Source: Tetrapyrgos nigripes (taxonomy: Eukaryota; Basidiomycota; Agaricomycetes; Agaricales; Campanellaceae). From it: 64,000 nt of DNA. Shown here piece after piece: positions 45,376 to 57,593 of the stretch. Below the pieces are notes generated by a model that did no database searches, was not told the DNA's origin, and saw only the letters and a list, made by a program, of their open reading frames with translations. The position numbers were made by a program, and so were the translations under genes. The first letter of the stretch is position 1; each line of letters opens with the position of its first letter. The DNA lies in the NCBI GenBank assembly GCA_013368315.1, contig JAACJM010000053.1, positions 248,001-312,000 on the forward strand, written 5' to 3'.

Positions 45376-48300
45376 ATGTCTACCAACGCGAGTATCTGTG
45401 GAGGTTGTCAGAAGTCATACCCAGGTGGCTTCATATTCCAACACTGCCACAAATCCCGAAACCCAGCTTGTCAGGCTTACAGCAAACAGTTTTCGCAGCC
45501 AGGGGCTCCACTACCAGACACAACTGCAAATCTGCTGGAGTCACTTCTCAGTAATTTGACTGCAGTGCCCCAAGAAGAGCAGATACAGATGGGCACTCCC
45601 ATGCAGGTGGATCCCACTGGTGACTTTTTTGGATCCTACAATGGCCTCTGCAATGATACCAATGTTCCATTGGGAGAACTTCATTCTGGTCCTTTCATAG
45701 TGCATGATGTACATCACAGCTCCAACATTTCCAATTGCGACGACTCTGATGTGGAAGACAAGGCTCTGGATGAGAGATATGAGGATAATTGGGAACCTAG
45801 GGTTGACGCTGGCCCAGACTCTCAATCAGAGGATCGCTCACCTTCACCTGAACTCCTATTTCCAGATGGCATGTTGGAAGAGACACTACCACTGCCAAAT
45901 GCACGACCACTGCCTGAAGCCCAGTCAGGTGCAAGGATGAGGGAGCCATATGTTAAGCCCTATCCTGATCCTCATGCTGGTGCTCCTGTCAGCTCTCAAA
46001 CTTCATATATTGGTGATAATCAACAGTATCACAAACATCTTGGCGATAGGTCAAATATTTGGGCTCTGTTTCAGTCGGAAATGGACTGGAGGATTGCAAA
46101 GTGGGCTAAAATGCGAGGGCCAAGTTCTACTGCATTTGATGAGCTTCTCACCATTGAGGGGATATGTCTGGATTTTATTTGCATGTATCACTCCACTAAT
46201 TGTGTTTTGTACAGGTTCATGAGAAACTAGGGCTGTCATATTGAAACGCCATCGACCTCAACAAGATTATTGGTAACAAGCTACCCAATGGCCATCCTCC
46301 ATTTCAGTGTGAGGAAGTGATTGTACAGGAACGCGCTTTGGAGGTTTACTTTTGCGATATCCTTCAATGTGTCTGAGCCCTCTATGGCAACGCCAATTTT
46401 GCAGAATACCTCAAGTGTCAATGTTGTTGGTACACTCAATGACAAACCACCCAAGTCACACAAAGACAAGATTGATTGAGAATAGAGAGATAGATAGAGA
46501 GTTAAGAGTAAGCTGACTATGCTCTACACTGTGTAGTACTAGTACGGAGCAGAGACGAAGTGAACGAACTAAAGGACTAACTAGAATGTCGAGTGTTTTA
46601 TATAGAAGAACAATGAATAAATGATAGGAACAAGATAGGAGAAATAGGAGAAACATAGGAGAAAGTGGAGAAACATAGGTAAAAGATAGGGAAAAGATAA
46701 GATTGATTGAATGGAAGATTGATTGACAGGTTTTATAAGGTTCAAAGTCAGTAATACAAGGTTTATAAAGTTTAAAAGATTTATCAAGGAAATGCAATAG
46801 ACGAGTGATCAGAAAATGGGTTTGATAATGAAGTAGAAGAAGAAGGAGGACAAAGAACTGTAGCAGTTCATGACATCAAGTATGCACCTGAGCAGCATTT
46901 TGATGACAGTACATGTCACGAACAGCTGTATCACAACATGCATACTGGGAGATGGTGGTGGTCAATGCAAGTATGTATTCGCAGTTGTCAAGCAGTAATG
47001 TATTCATATTGACTATTATCTTTGGTACAGGGAAAAGTTGACAAAACTGCTGGTCCTGGCCATACTATCATTCCCATAATCATCTCTAGTGACAAAACTC
47101 AAGTGACAATATTTCGTAACAAGACTGCCTACCCTGTCTACATGACCCTCGGAAATATTCCAAAGGAGATCCAGCATATGTTCTGCTTGGTTACCTCCCC
47201 TCCAGCAACCTCAAGCATATCAAGAATGCTGCTTCTTGTTGCTGTTCAGTCACCAACCTCTTTCATTCCTGCATGTGTTGTATCATGAAGCTGTTGGAAA
47301 GTGCTGGATCCATTGGGTCTGTCTTTACCAGTGGAGATGGTGTAGATCGTATCAGCCATCCCATTTTTGCGGCTTTCATTGGTGACTATCCAGAGCAGAT
47401 TCTTGTTACCTGCTGTATCAGTGGTCACTGTCCAAGATGTACGATTCCCCACCAATGCATTGGCGACAACACTGAACCACATCCTCTACGTCAGTTGCAG
47501 TCTATCTTGGAGGCACTGAATGCTGTTAACCAGGGAGCAGCAGCATTTGTTTCTGCTTGCCAAGAAGCAGGAATTAAACCAGTTTTTGAGCCCTTTTGGG
47601 CCAACCTTCCCTATTCCAATGTCTATCACTCCATCACTCCTGATATTCTGCATCAGCTTTATCAGGGCGTCTTCAAACACATGAAGTCATGGGTTACTGA
47701 GGCATATAGCATGCATGAGATTGATGCTCAGTGCCGTCGTCTTCCTCCCAACCACAATATCGGAGTCTTTATGAAGGGTATATCCACACTCCAACAGGTC
47801 AGCAGCAAGGAACATAGCCAGATCTCTCACTTCCTACTTGGACAAATTGCCAATGCTCCGCTTCCCAGTGGAATGTCCAATATCCGGCTTCTACAGTGTC
47901 TTCATGGACTTGTAGACTTTCTTTTCCTTGCCCAGTATCCTGTCCATTCCACTACCACACTTCGCCTCCTTGAAGATGCTCTTGAACAGTTCCATGCAAA
48001 CAAACAAATCTTTGACCTCGACATTCGCTCAAACTTCCATGTGCCCAAAATCCACTTTCTCAATCATTACGTCAAGTGTGTCAAGCAACTCAGAACATTT
48101 GATAACCTCAACACTGAATACACCGAGTGGCTACATATTGACATGGCCAAAGATGCATACCGGGCCACAAACAAGAAGGATGAGTTCTCACAGATGACAA
48201 AATGGTTGGAGAGAAAGGAAAAGATAATGAAGCATGAGTTGTATATTATCTGGATGGAATTGGGAGAGCATCTGCCACTCTATCTTCATCATATTCCCCC

Positions 48301-49110
48301 TGGCTTAAACACTTCTTGCATCCTCAGGATGACAAAGCATCCATCTGTAAACACTCTCCATCTTTCCAATGCTGTTGACTGTTATGGAGTGACCTTCTTA
48401 TGTGCAGCGCTCTCCTGCTACGTTGTGCAGCTGAGGAATCCTCAGTTGACTGGTAGACACTCTGAGGATGCCATCAATGCACTGTTCCTTGGTGTACCAA
48501 GTGTTTCTGCATATCATCATGTCAAGTACCTGTGCTATGATGTGTTTTCAGAGACGACAGTGACGGCTGACTCTATTCATGCACAACCTGGCCAGTGGGA
48601 TAAATATGATCGATGGGTCAACAGGCATTTCGACACTGCCCTTGTATGTATCACTGATAATGAAGGGCCCTTGAAGTTGACTCAAGGTGAGTATGCTATT
48701 TCAAAGTAAGAAACAAATCTGATGTTTCTGGTGCAGATACATGGGTTGCACAAGTATGCCTTGTATTCACTCTCCCGCCAAAATCATTGAACTATCTTTT
48801 CAATGGTGTGCCTGAGGATGACCGACCACAACATCTGGCTTATGTCGAGTGGTTTTCCCCATTCACACCCCATCCAGACAAAAATAATGGATATTACAAG
48901 GTTTCTCGCAGCTATGCAGACTTGGAAGGTGGGAGATTGGCGAGTGTGGTGGACATTAGAAGGTTGGTACACAGTGTGCATCTTGTACCATGTTTTGGTC
49001 AAGTGGCGAATTGAGACTGGAGTAGTGGTACTGTACTAGAGCAGTGCACTTTGTTCTATGTAAACACTGACAGTGACAGGCACATGTACCAGCTATTTAA
49101 AAGTAACTGA
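45376..49110 (+). pseudogene. Plavaka-type transposase, element 2, broken by stops, a frameshift and a solo LTR
   Basis: The N-terminal zinc-finger-like part CGGCQKSYPGGFIFQHC starts at 45376. A disordered acidic region follows, then FQSEMDWRIAKWAKMRGPSS and FDELLTIEG (to 46165). The next exon reads VHEKLGLSY-stop-NAIDLNKI with TGA at 46242-46244. At NFAEYLK a 460 bp solo LTR interrupts the exon, and APEQHFDDSTCHEQLYHNMH resumes at 46884. Transposase continues with IIPIIISSDKTQVTIFRNKT, a one-base-type frameshift near 47180, FIGDYPEQILVTCCISGHCP, ITPDILHQLYQGVFKHMKSW, GLVDFLFLAQYPV and the C-terminal module (LNYLFNGVPEDDRPQHLAYV). An in-frame TGA at 49012-49014 precedes the natural end at 49108-49110 (DSDRHMYQLFKSN). 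The long 478-codon frame shows it was intact fairly recently. Confidence 0.9.
46416..46875. mobile_element. Solo LTR (460 bp) inside the Plavaka exon, TSD TCAAG
   Basis: Starts TGTCAATGTTG and ends TTCATGACA (TGTCA/TGACA ends), with TCAAG at 46411-46415 and 46876-46880. Removing the element and one TSD copy rejoins the transposase frame (AEYLK, then YAPEQHFDD). The part at 46416-46590 is the reverse complement of the end of the solo LTR at 16645-17186, so this copy lies in the opposite orientation and differs in its other half. Confidence 0.9.
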
Positions 49111-49620
49111 CCATTCTCTTGTTAGTAGTTTTAATGACATAGTCCATACTCAACATGCATAGAAGAACTTCAAAAAAAGGAAGGAATGCGCAGTGTCTAT
49201 CTATTGGGGGAGTCGGGGATTGACTCCCTGGATAGTGGGCATGACGTCATTTTTCCTTATCATTTTGATGATCTCTACCTCCAGTGTCTCCCTTTCCAAG
49301 TCTGAACGCCAGCCTCTCAGCACTTCTTGGTATATCTTTTGTGTTGTCTTCTGGTGGACGGTGCCATTAATCTGTACTCCTGGTACTAGAACAGCAAACC
49401 TCCCTGAACATGAAGAACCCGAATTCATACCATTGTCAAGAACCCCACCTCCATTGCCAGACTGGCTGATGGTCAAAAAAGAGGAGAACGAAGTAGCTTT
49501 GGCTGTAGGGACAGATGATGCTATGATGTCAGCCTGCGTATCATGTTATTCTCTCCTGATTTCTGGTCTGCTGACTGCACACTGCTCTGTTAAGAGGTAC
49601 TGGCTCTGTTAAGAGGTACT
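49111..49620. other. No supported gene; 3' flank of Plavaka element 2
   Basis: A 139-codon plus-strand ORF (49193-49612) begins with a hydrophobic stretch and a Pro-rich part but has no recognised domain. A 19 bp direct duplication (CTCTGTTAAGAGGTACTGG) near 49584-49618 breaks its frame. Confidence 0.4.
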
Positions 49621-50056
49621 GTGGAGTTTGATGCACATATTCAAGCTGACGACTCAGACCCGGACAAAACACTGGTTGACCCTGAGGATTTACAAGCAAA
49701 TTTGATGGTACTAGAATCAAAAGCCCCTCTGTGTCGTGCGTACTCTTTTTCTTGGAGTTGCTCTGTTTTCTCACTCAAAGACACTAACAGGCATCCGCAC
49801 CGCAACTCTGGTCCGTAAGAGTAGAAAGATGGCTCGCTCTACGGAGGACCGGCTTTTCTGGCAGGTCCGCGAACTTCAACGGCTCCTAGACAAGCTAGTA
49901 CGGACCCACGCATCAACCAATGTGAAACTCAGCGCGGTGACACTGGAGAAGGAATCAGCTTTGAGAGAGCGAGATTTGGCACGTATGGAAAGAGATTTGG
50001 CTCAAGAAAGAGTGTCAGTGTTGGAAGCAGCTGTTTGTCATGACGAAGAGTCATAG
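49621..50056 (+). CDS. Small coiled-coil protein or 3' exons of a larger gene
   Basis: The first frame reads EFDAHIQADDSDPDKTLVDP ... LESKAPLC, then an in-frame GTGCGT...AACAG intron (about 49737-49790) and IRTATLVRKSRKMARSTEDR. The second exon is a charged heptad-like helix (RELQRLLDKLVRTHASTNVK, ALRERDLARMERDLAQERVS) ending CHDEES-stop at 50056. No ATG opens the first exon (a stop lies upstream), so it is either a fragment or starts at the internal MARSTEDR. Such coiled coils are common near mushroom retroelements, but no family is assigned. Confidence 0.35.
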
Positions 50057-50852
50057 ATTTTCCAAATTGACCAATTGTTGACTACTACTAATTCTTTAAT
50101 AAGATACTCTAGTAAGTAAAAGCCGAGGAATCTATTTGTGTCCTTGTCCTTTGGCTTGACTCATGAGATGTTACTACTACGCTCAAAGATCAGCACTGCA
50201 CTACGTTGTCATATTTGGATGAGATATGACACCGGTATTAACGATATGACCGAGTATGTCATTTAGCTGCCTTATTTTCTCTGACTTGACACTCAATACT
50301 ACCATTGTTACAATTTACGTCGATATTTTATACAAATTTCAAAGTTAGGTTTTTCCTGATGATGGTGCCGCTTCTGGTTGGCAGCGTTCGGCAAAGGCCG
50401 CTTCCGGTTGTCGCCGAATCAGTGGCGTGGAAAAGTTGCGAGGGTCGACTACGACCTACTGTAAGTTAACAAAAGGCCTCGTAACTGAGATATCCATTCC
50501 AATCATAGCCTGACTGGAAGTGGGGCGGAGTTGGAAGAAGTCAGGCACCATAAGCGGGTGCAGATGTCCAGGCGCATTAAGGAGTTGGGCCTTGGCATTG
50601 GAAAGGAGAGGAGTCCCTCCTTGACATATTCGTCTCGCATTCAACGCTCTCTGTCTAGTTTCTCGAAATGAAAATACCATACTAGTGCATCGTTTAATAT
50701 AACAGTACTCCAGTCCCATAAGTTTTATTTTACCGTAAATTTGACCTTCTTAGCAGGATGGCGTCCTACATCAAATGTAACTAAAGTGATTTAGAATATC
50801 GACAATCGTAAGACATCCCTTCAATGCTACTTATCACCCAGAACCTGTTGAA
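50057..50852. other. No gene seen
   Basis: Intergenic DNA between the coiled-coil ORF and the convergent surface-protein gene. The segment near 50470 (GGCCTCGTAA) is a trace of a dispersed repeat. Confidence 0.45.
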
Positions 50853-52518
50853 CTACTGATTGAATCGGTCCCCGACTTGCCCATCTCCATTGTCGCTACG
50901 ACTACCGTACGAAGGCGGCGCTATATGGAGTCTCACCTCTCTCGTGAGCATGTTCATATGCAGCTGCATTTCCCTCATTTGATTCTGTATGTTATTCTCT
51001 CCATCATGAGTTTCAGTGGCCGTTGACTCTTCGACTGTTTGCGGTAAATCAGATTGAATGACATCCTGGACGGGAGATAAGTAAGAAGAGCCTTTGGCAG
51101 GTTGGGTACTGCGGGTAGCGCTGCCGGTATTGACTGGTGCCTGCATAGTGAACGGCTCATAGACTGTATGAAAAACCTCAGCAAAACGAAAGAAGCAAAT
51201 TGGAAAATGCTGAAGAAATGCTTGCCAGATGTTTCCGCCTCTTGCTTCACATCACGTCTCCTTCTTCGAAAGGCCAGTAAAGCTCCCGCTGCAACCAATG
51301 CGAGGAAGACACATCCGCCAACTACACCTCCGGCAATGGCTCCAGCATGAGATGAGCGTGCTGTACTTTCGTTTGTTGAAGTTCCCGAAGGAGAGTCAGT
51401 GGTAGCAGATGTTGGGGTAGAATTGGACGCGGATAGTCCGAAATCCGGTTTGGATTGAACAGTAAGAAAAGAGGGTTGATATGTGATATAGTCAATGTTG
51501 GCGGTAGCACCTCCTGCTACGTTGATGATAGTACCTGTGACTGTGTGGTTTCCAGGCTTCAAGGATGGAGAGGTATAATAAGTGAAGTGAGGTCCTAAAG
51601 CAGCCCCCGTCTCGTGGGTGAAGGTCTTCGAAGTAGTGTTGTCGTCCACGGTGAAGCTCATCTCCAGGAGATAGTTTACATCAGGGGAGCTTGGAGTTAT
51701 TCCAGATATTAGAAGTGAGGTCCCTGGATTGACGGAGATCCAGTGCTGTGAGTATCCTGATAGAGACGTGCAAGGGTAATCAAATAATTACCAGCAAATT
51801 GAAATAAAAACGAATCTCCCACTGTACCACTGACATGGGTTCCATTTTCATGAGGCGCTACATCCGCCGTAAAATCATGAAATCCATCTGAGCTAGGTGA
51901 CATAGGCAGCGAACACTTCATTGGGATCGTGTAATTCGTCCTTTCTGTCCAGTTTCCACTCCAGCTAAGCTCATTGCTGGAGTCGTCAACAAGGATAATT
52001 CGTCCCTGTAAGTCGGTGGTTTCTCCGACTGTGACCAGAGCATAATCTAGGGCTAGAGCACGAATTCCAGTCAACCCAAGCTTGATATGGCCTGGGCTTG
52101 AAAGGTTTGGAGAGGTATAAAATTGGCCTCCTCTTGATGGGATTGCATATGTCTGGGGTGGGTATCGCTTTGGATGGTCGATCTGAGTTGCGTCAGCTGC
52201 GGAGCTGGCTACGGCCCCAAAAGTTTGATTGAACTCGGATGGAGGTGTGATCCCAAAAAGAGCGATGGAAATTCCTGTGAGACATGTCTGAGCAATGTAG
52301 TAAATCAGAGAAATGCGGATTTTCCACAAACCGTCGAAGTCGAGGGTGTATGCACCTGTGCCAAAAGGTTTGGCATCTGGTACAGTAGCAGTCTTATTAT
52401 AAAGACTGGGAAAATCACTGGTATCTTCTAGAATCCAGCCACCAGGGTCTCCACTGATTCCCGGGAAGTCAAAGAAGCTGGTGTCGTCAATGACGATTGT
52501 AACGGCATTTGACCCCAT
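50853..52518 (-). CDS. Single-TM surface protein with extracellular beta-rich domains
   Basis: The gene reads from MGSNAVTIVIDDTSFFDFPG (ATG 52518; an upstream in-frame ATG at 52602 is possible). A 57 nt intron that leaves the frame open lies within ...LDFDG / ISIALFGITPPSEF. The ectodomain has Asn-glycosylation sites (NWTERTNYT) and continues after a short intron at YSQHWISVNPG into LLEMSFTVDDN and FTYYTSPSLKPGNHTVTGT. A Ser/Thr stalk, a TM helix (AGAIAGGVVGGCVFLALVAA) and a basic RRRRRD stop-transfer follow. The last exon, after a GC-AG intron (GCAAGC...ATACAG), starts SVYEPFTMQAPVN and ends DRFNQ-stop at 50853. This is a common mushroom architecture (two lectin-like or jelly-roll-like repeats, stalk, TM, polar tail) of unknown role. 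No clear signal peptide was found before MGSNAV, so a first exon may be missing. No lesions. Confidence 0.7.
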
Positions 52519-52602
52519 GATTGACCACCCGGACGATGAGGTGAGAAGGAGGCCAGAATTCGGATGCTGAAGAGTTCTGTTCTTATAGCGACGCTGTGAC
52601 AA

Positions 52603-54541
52603 CTATAGGCTATTAAGGCCCACGATTACAGCTCCGATTCGTCCACAAGAATGGGACGGGATAAGGCAATATAGTGGTAGTAATCAATCTTCTAGCAGGT
52701 ACCATGCTGGATCTACCGTTTTTTTCAAAGATGATCAGACGGTTGCTATTCGCAGTAACTTGAAGCTCGTGAGTCGCAGCCCATTAGAATAACATGACTA
52801 TCTAATCGCTCTGAGAGTCACGAAAGCAGACCAACTACATACATATTTGAAACCTCTACCTTCCTCAGTGGACCCTCGTGGCCAGATCACTCCTCCTCCT
52901 CACATTTGTGCTGGTGTACATGTGATATAGCGGCCCGGAACATCAATTCTGTTACCAAGTCAACGACTCAATCGATTATAATCTACCGTGCTTGGCTTGT
53001 GCTTGGCCTATTCATATGCGGGACTTGTGCGGGACGAGAATGATCATATCCTCCCGAGTTCTCGTCTTCCGAATCAGGTCAGGCCATAACCCCTGCCTCA
53101 ATGTTCCCGGCCAGTGAAGCTTGCCATATTCGCGGAGCGTGAGCCTGACTCTTCAAAACTCCTGTACCGAACGTCTCCGCTGCTAATTGCTCCATCTTCA
53201 AACGCGAGTCGACGGACGAAAAGAAATCTAATGGGCGAACGTAGCGACCCCAAAGCGCAGCCTCAAACCATAGTTTGCGCCCGGACTCCACTCTGGACAT
53301 TCCATGACCCCAATCATAACCCCCCAATAACTATGGACATATCAGTTCAGGCCCAACAAGGACTCACATGTACCTACATGAACAGTCAAACCAGATGTCG
53401 GAATCTACCATTTATTCACCTTCAAACATTGAGAATCACCATTAGTCGTTGTGGCACTGTATTCACATTTGATGGAACTCAAGGTGGTTAGTCGCCAGAC
53501 AACGACTGCCGACGGAGTTCCTACCTCTGATGCTGCCAAGGGACTGTAAAGTCATTTCGTGGTTTCTTCACATTGGACACTGAGGACAGTGCATCCTCAT
53601 CATCATCTATAAACCAATCTCTGAATGTCTCGATACAGGAGAACCCCGGTGCTGGGCATTCAAATGGTGGATGCTCCAGCATGATCATCGGGATTGAAGA
53701 GTGAAAAGAGACGATAGAGGGATATTACAATTTATGAAGAAATCAGCCTGTTCAGTCTTATTGTCAGATACATAATTCTTTGATTTCGTTTTTCGTAATT
53801 TGACTAATGCCTACTATCAAATACCATGAGCCTGGCCACCATAGCGTATTTAAATCATAGATATTCGCAGTGATGCCTTTTAGGTACAAAAATGTTATCA
53901 ATGGATAGTGTAGGTTCCTGGCTATTAGAAATATGAGTCTGGGATTTTTACAGATGAAAGTGCCAGCCCAGTGAATATTCTTCTGCGACGAGTCAGTATT
54001 TGGCCCAAACTGAGTAGCTGGCCATGCGTGAGAACCTTTATAAGCAACCATTCCGCGTCAACGACGACGTCCGTCCTCTGACTCCTTGTCTTATATTCAA
54101 GTCACTATTGTTCATCCAGTCTAACTGACATCCAGAGCTTGGACTATCAAGGTATCCCAACCCATTCAAAGCTTCACAGATGCTTCAATGACGTATAACT
54201 ATAGCTCTCTTCCACACAGACTCTTTTCTATCATACGTGACTGTAACTCAAGCTCACCACTCTAGAACAGTGAGAACAGGCAGGAATTATATTTAGAGGA
54301 AAGCTATGGACCTTTGTTGCTATAGCCAGGTGACGGGTGACTATCTGAAGCAGGTAACACTGTAAACTCGGGGGTGAGCTATCTAGTTAGTACTCAGGAC
54401 TCAGGTATGTGCTCTATTGCATGATAACCACTCCTCGACCTGCTAACATTCTTTCTCTGACATCAACAGAATATAAAGACTTATTTACATATTGCTGTAT
54501 CTTTGTACACTCTACTGCAATCAAGAAAAGTATCCACTGAA
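52603..54541. other. No supported gene
   Basis: A 125-codon ORF at 53114-53491 and minus-strand ORFs at 53079 and 53764 have no recognised domains. The stretch looks like ordinary intergenic DNA. Confidence 0.4.
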
Positions 54542-56658
54542 TCATATCAGATCACTTGGCTTCTCAACACCCTGCTTCTTCAAATACTCATCCAAAGCCA
54601 AGCAATCATCAATGCTGGTCAAGTCCTGCCATGTCACATCACCATTCTCCCATGCTACCTCGTCCATGACCACTGGTGCCTAAGAATCCCAGCTATGATG
54701 CATTCTTCCTCTGGAATGGCCTCAGCCTCACTTTCACTCTCACTGTCGCCCTCGTCTCCAAGCAATGGATCCTTATCAGAATCAGTATTGGCTCCACCTG
54801 TAGAATCAGTGTCAGTGTGTACCACTGGCTGCTTGCGAGCACTGTTGTTGGTCCTGACTGGCATTGGTTTCAGCCTTGGCTTAGGAAGTGTTGGGATGTT
54901 ATTGGATGCAGTGGTGATTCTTTTTTGCACTGGTCTAGGTCTTGGTTCTGGTCATGGCACTGCAGGTATGGGTGTAGTGGACAATGAAGACAATGATGAA
55001 TCAGAGTCTTCAGCAGATCCCCAGTCAAACCTTTCTCCATTATCTGAAATACTAGCCAACTGGCCTCCTTTGCCCTGTCCCTGTCCCTGTCCCCATCCTC
55101 ATCCCCTTCCATGCCCGCCACCCCTCGCTCCCCTACCTCTGTGTCCACTGCCACATCAGCAACCAACACTAATTTGGGCTGCAGCCCCTTCTTTCTCTAG
55201 TCACTTTGCTTCCTTGATCCTCTCTCTCTCTACCCTCTTTCATTCTTTGTTTTCTGCAACCACTCTTGCCTGTTCAGCCTTCTTTTCTTCATGCTCACGT
55301 TCCTTCTTCTCCTTCACCTTCTGTCTATCAATCTCCTTTTGTGCGTCTGCTAGTCCCTTCTTGTAGGCTTTGAGTTGATTCTTGATTTCCTTGAAATGGG
55401 GCTGCGCTTCTGTGAACACTTCCTTCATCCATTTACGCCATGCACTTCGTGCTAGAGCCTCCATCATCTCCAACAATGTCATCAAACAGGCCTTCTTCTT
55501 GGTAGTCTGGTCAAGTGCCTGTTTTTGGAGATCAGTGTTCTCAACTTCCATGTGTGCATACATCTCCGACATACCCTCAACACACTTCTCCATGAGAGAA
55601 CAAAGGTAGTTAGTCTCTGCCAGCAATGTTTCTCAGCTTGCATGGCTTCACGACTTCTGCGGCAACTCTAGGCAAAGTCCAGTAACTGTGGGTAGGAGAT
55701 TTTCCAAAGAGTCTGAAGAAGACGACATGTTCTCACTGAGCACAGGCATCAGAAATGTTGGAAAGCGAGGGCCTATAGGTAGAGCTGATTTTGTAGTGGT
55801 AAGTTTGGATGGTTCGTACATTCAGGGGAAATGATGTGGTGATTCAAGGGGTGGATACCACACTTCACAAAGGAAGCGATAATTGTGTCCACCTGGAAGG
55901 CGCTTGTGCGGGCTGTTGCAAAATAGAATAGTAGGTTGTATTTGTCGATATCAATAGATCATTGAGCTGGAAGTATACTGTGACTGTCTGAATATGTTTT
56001 CAAGAATAAGAATAGAATAAAACATACCTAAACTGGTGATTAAAGCCTTCCATTTTACGGTGAGTGAGCCAAAAACTCCAACATCACATGGCTGTAGGGC
56101 ATGGGTGGTATGAGGTGGCAAGCAAAGTAGGATAATCCAATGCTTTTCTGCAAAATTGCAGAAGCGATATCTACAATGGGAGTTGTGCCTGTCAAGGATG
56201 AGGAGACAGTGATCGTTAACCATTTTTTGATTGAGTGCCTTGGCTTAGCATGACTCTAATGACTGAGTAAGTTTGATCTTGAGGTCAGGGTGGCAGTTGA
56301 GGAAGTGTCATGGCCACATTGCTCCTAGTTCTCGACCACATACATGTGTGGCATAGCTACCCAATAAAGCAAGTGACAAACGGACTCCTTGCCGTGCTCT
56401 AACCTTGGCCCATTCCACTATAATCTCTTCCTGAGCATTGGAGAGGTTTTGTTCATGTTCATGAGCTTCTTTACATGGCCAGATTCCTTTGAGACAAGTG
56501 CCAAGAGTAGCTTGCAGGACTTCATAAAATTTGGCAACGGTGTGCTGAGATCGTCTAGGGTTTTCTTCCATGGCCTGAACAGCATAATCCATTCATTCCT
56601 CCTGGGTAAGAGTAGGATTGTCAAGAGGATGAAGGTCAAGAGTTGATTTAGGCAGCAT
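54542..56658 (-). pseudogene. pogo/Fot-like DDE_1 transposase with internal deletion
   Basis: Starts MLPKSTLDLHPLDNPTLTQEE (ATG 56658), then an in-frame TGA (56593-56595) before MDYAVQAMEEN, an HTH region (RRSQHTVAKFYEVLQATLGT) and a CENP-B-like helix (EEIIVEWAKVRARQGVRLSL). LTQSLESC-stop-AKALNQ (TAA 56245-56247) is joined directly to MVNDHCLLILDRHNSHCRYR and LLCLPPHTTHALQPCDVGVF, the C-terminal part of the DDE_1 domain. The expected central part of the catalytic domain, including the first Asp, is missing, so the element was internally deleted. A coiled-coil tail (55626-55240), Ser/Asp-rich linker and a final DEVAWENGDVTWQDLTSIDD block to TGA 54542-54544 complete the ORF remnants. Confidence 0.8.
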
Positions 56659-57593
56659 AGGGAGAAAAAATGAGATGGAAGGCTGGACTGAAAAAAAAAA
56701 CAATGGAGGGGCCACTGTGTGCTTCAGACGATCATAGGATAGCATATAAATGCAGTCTATTACGATACTATGAGGGTTTTGCTCAGTATGCAAGGTTGAA
56801 GGAAAGGTTACTCATTTCCAACACCGGTCAAATCAATCATCTCCACCAGAGGACTTCATCACACAGCCCTTGCGCATAGGGTATCAGCAGAGAATGAAAC
56901 CTGCTTGAGTATCAAAAAAAACCTTAAAATAGAAAACATGCCCTGACATACCTTAGAAGATGTAGTGAGTGAGACAGTGAAGTTTCAATGTAGCTTGAAG
57001 TGATCTGGAGTCACTATGCGAGGGACAAGCTGGAGTGTTGAGCACTTGGGCAGACAAGCAATCTTGAAGGTAGAATGGATGTACAGGGTAGGAAAATGTG
57101 CAAGTCAGTTGATAAGGTGATTGTAAAAGAAGCAGAGACACAAGGGACTGGAAGAAGCCAAAAATTGACATAAAAGACACAGAGGACATTGAGATATGAC
57201 TTGATGACCAAGTCATGGGTGGTTGCTTACCTAAGGATTTTGCATCATTCCCATCATTTCATGTCAGATTTTGCCAATATCTCGACGTCCGCTACACTCC
57301 CATGCATGAGCTTTGGTTTGTGGACTGTCATCATTTGGTAGTATTTTTTCATGTTAAAAAAGTTGTACAGAGTCTGCTCGTTTTAGAGATATTTACCAAA
57401 TGGCCAGCTTCCTAGTAAAATATAGTATCTGTTTAACAAAGATAATAAGCATCCTGTAACAGACTCTAGTTCTTGGAAATCAGAAGAATCTACACTCATA
57501 TGTGAATATCGAGCCTGCGAGTGTGAAATGAGCTTGGCATCCTGAAGTAAGAGAAGGAATTATTTACTTACGCACTTCTAACACTAGGCTCCA
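56659..57593. other. No gene seen
   Basis: The 5' flank of the pogo-like element, with a poly-A run near 56690. Nothing coding is supported; ORFs of 60-90 codons lack domains. Confidence 0.45.
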
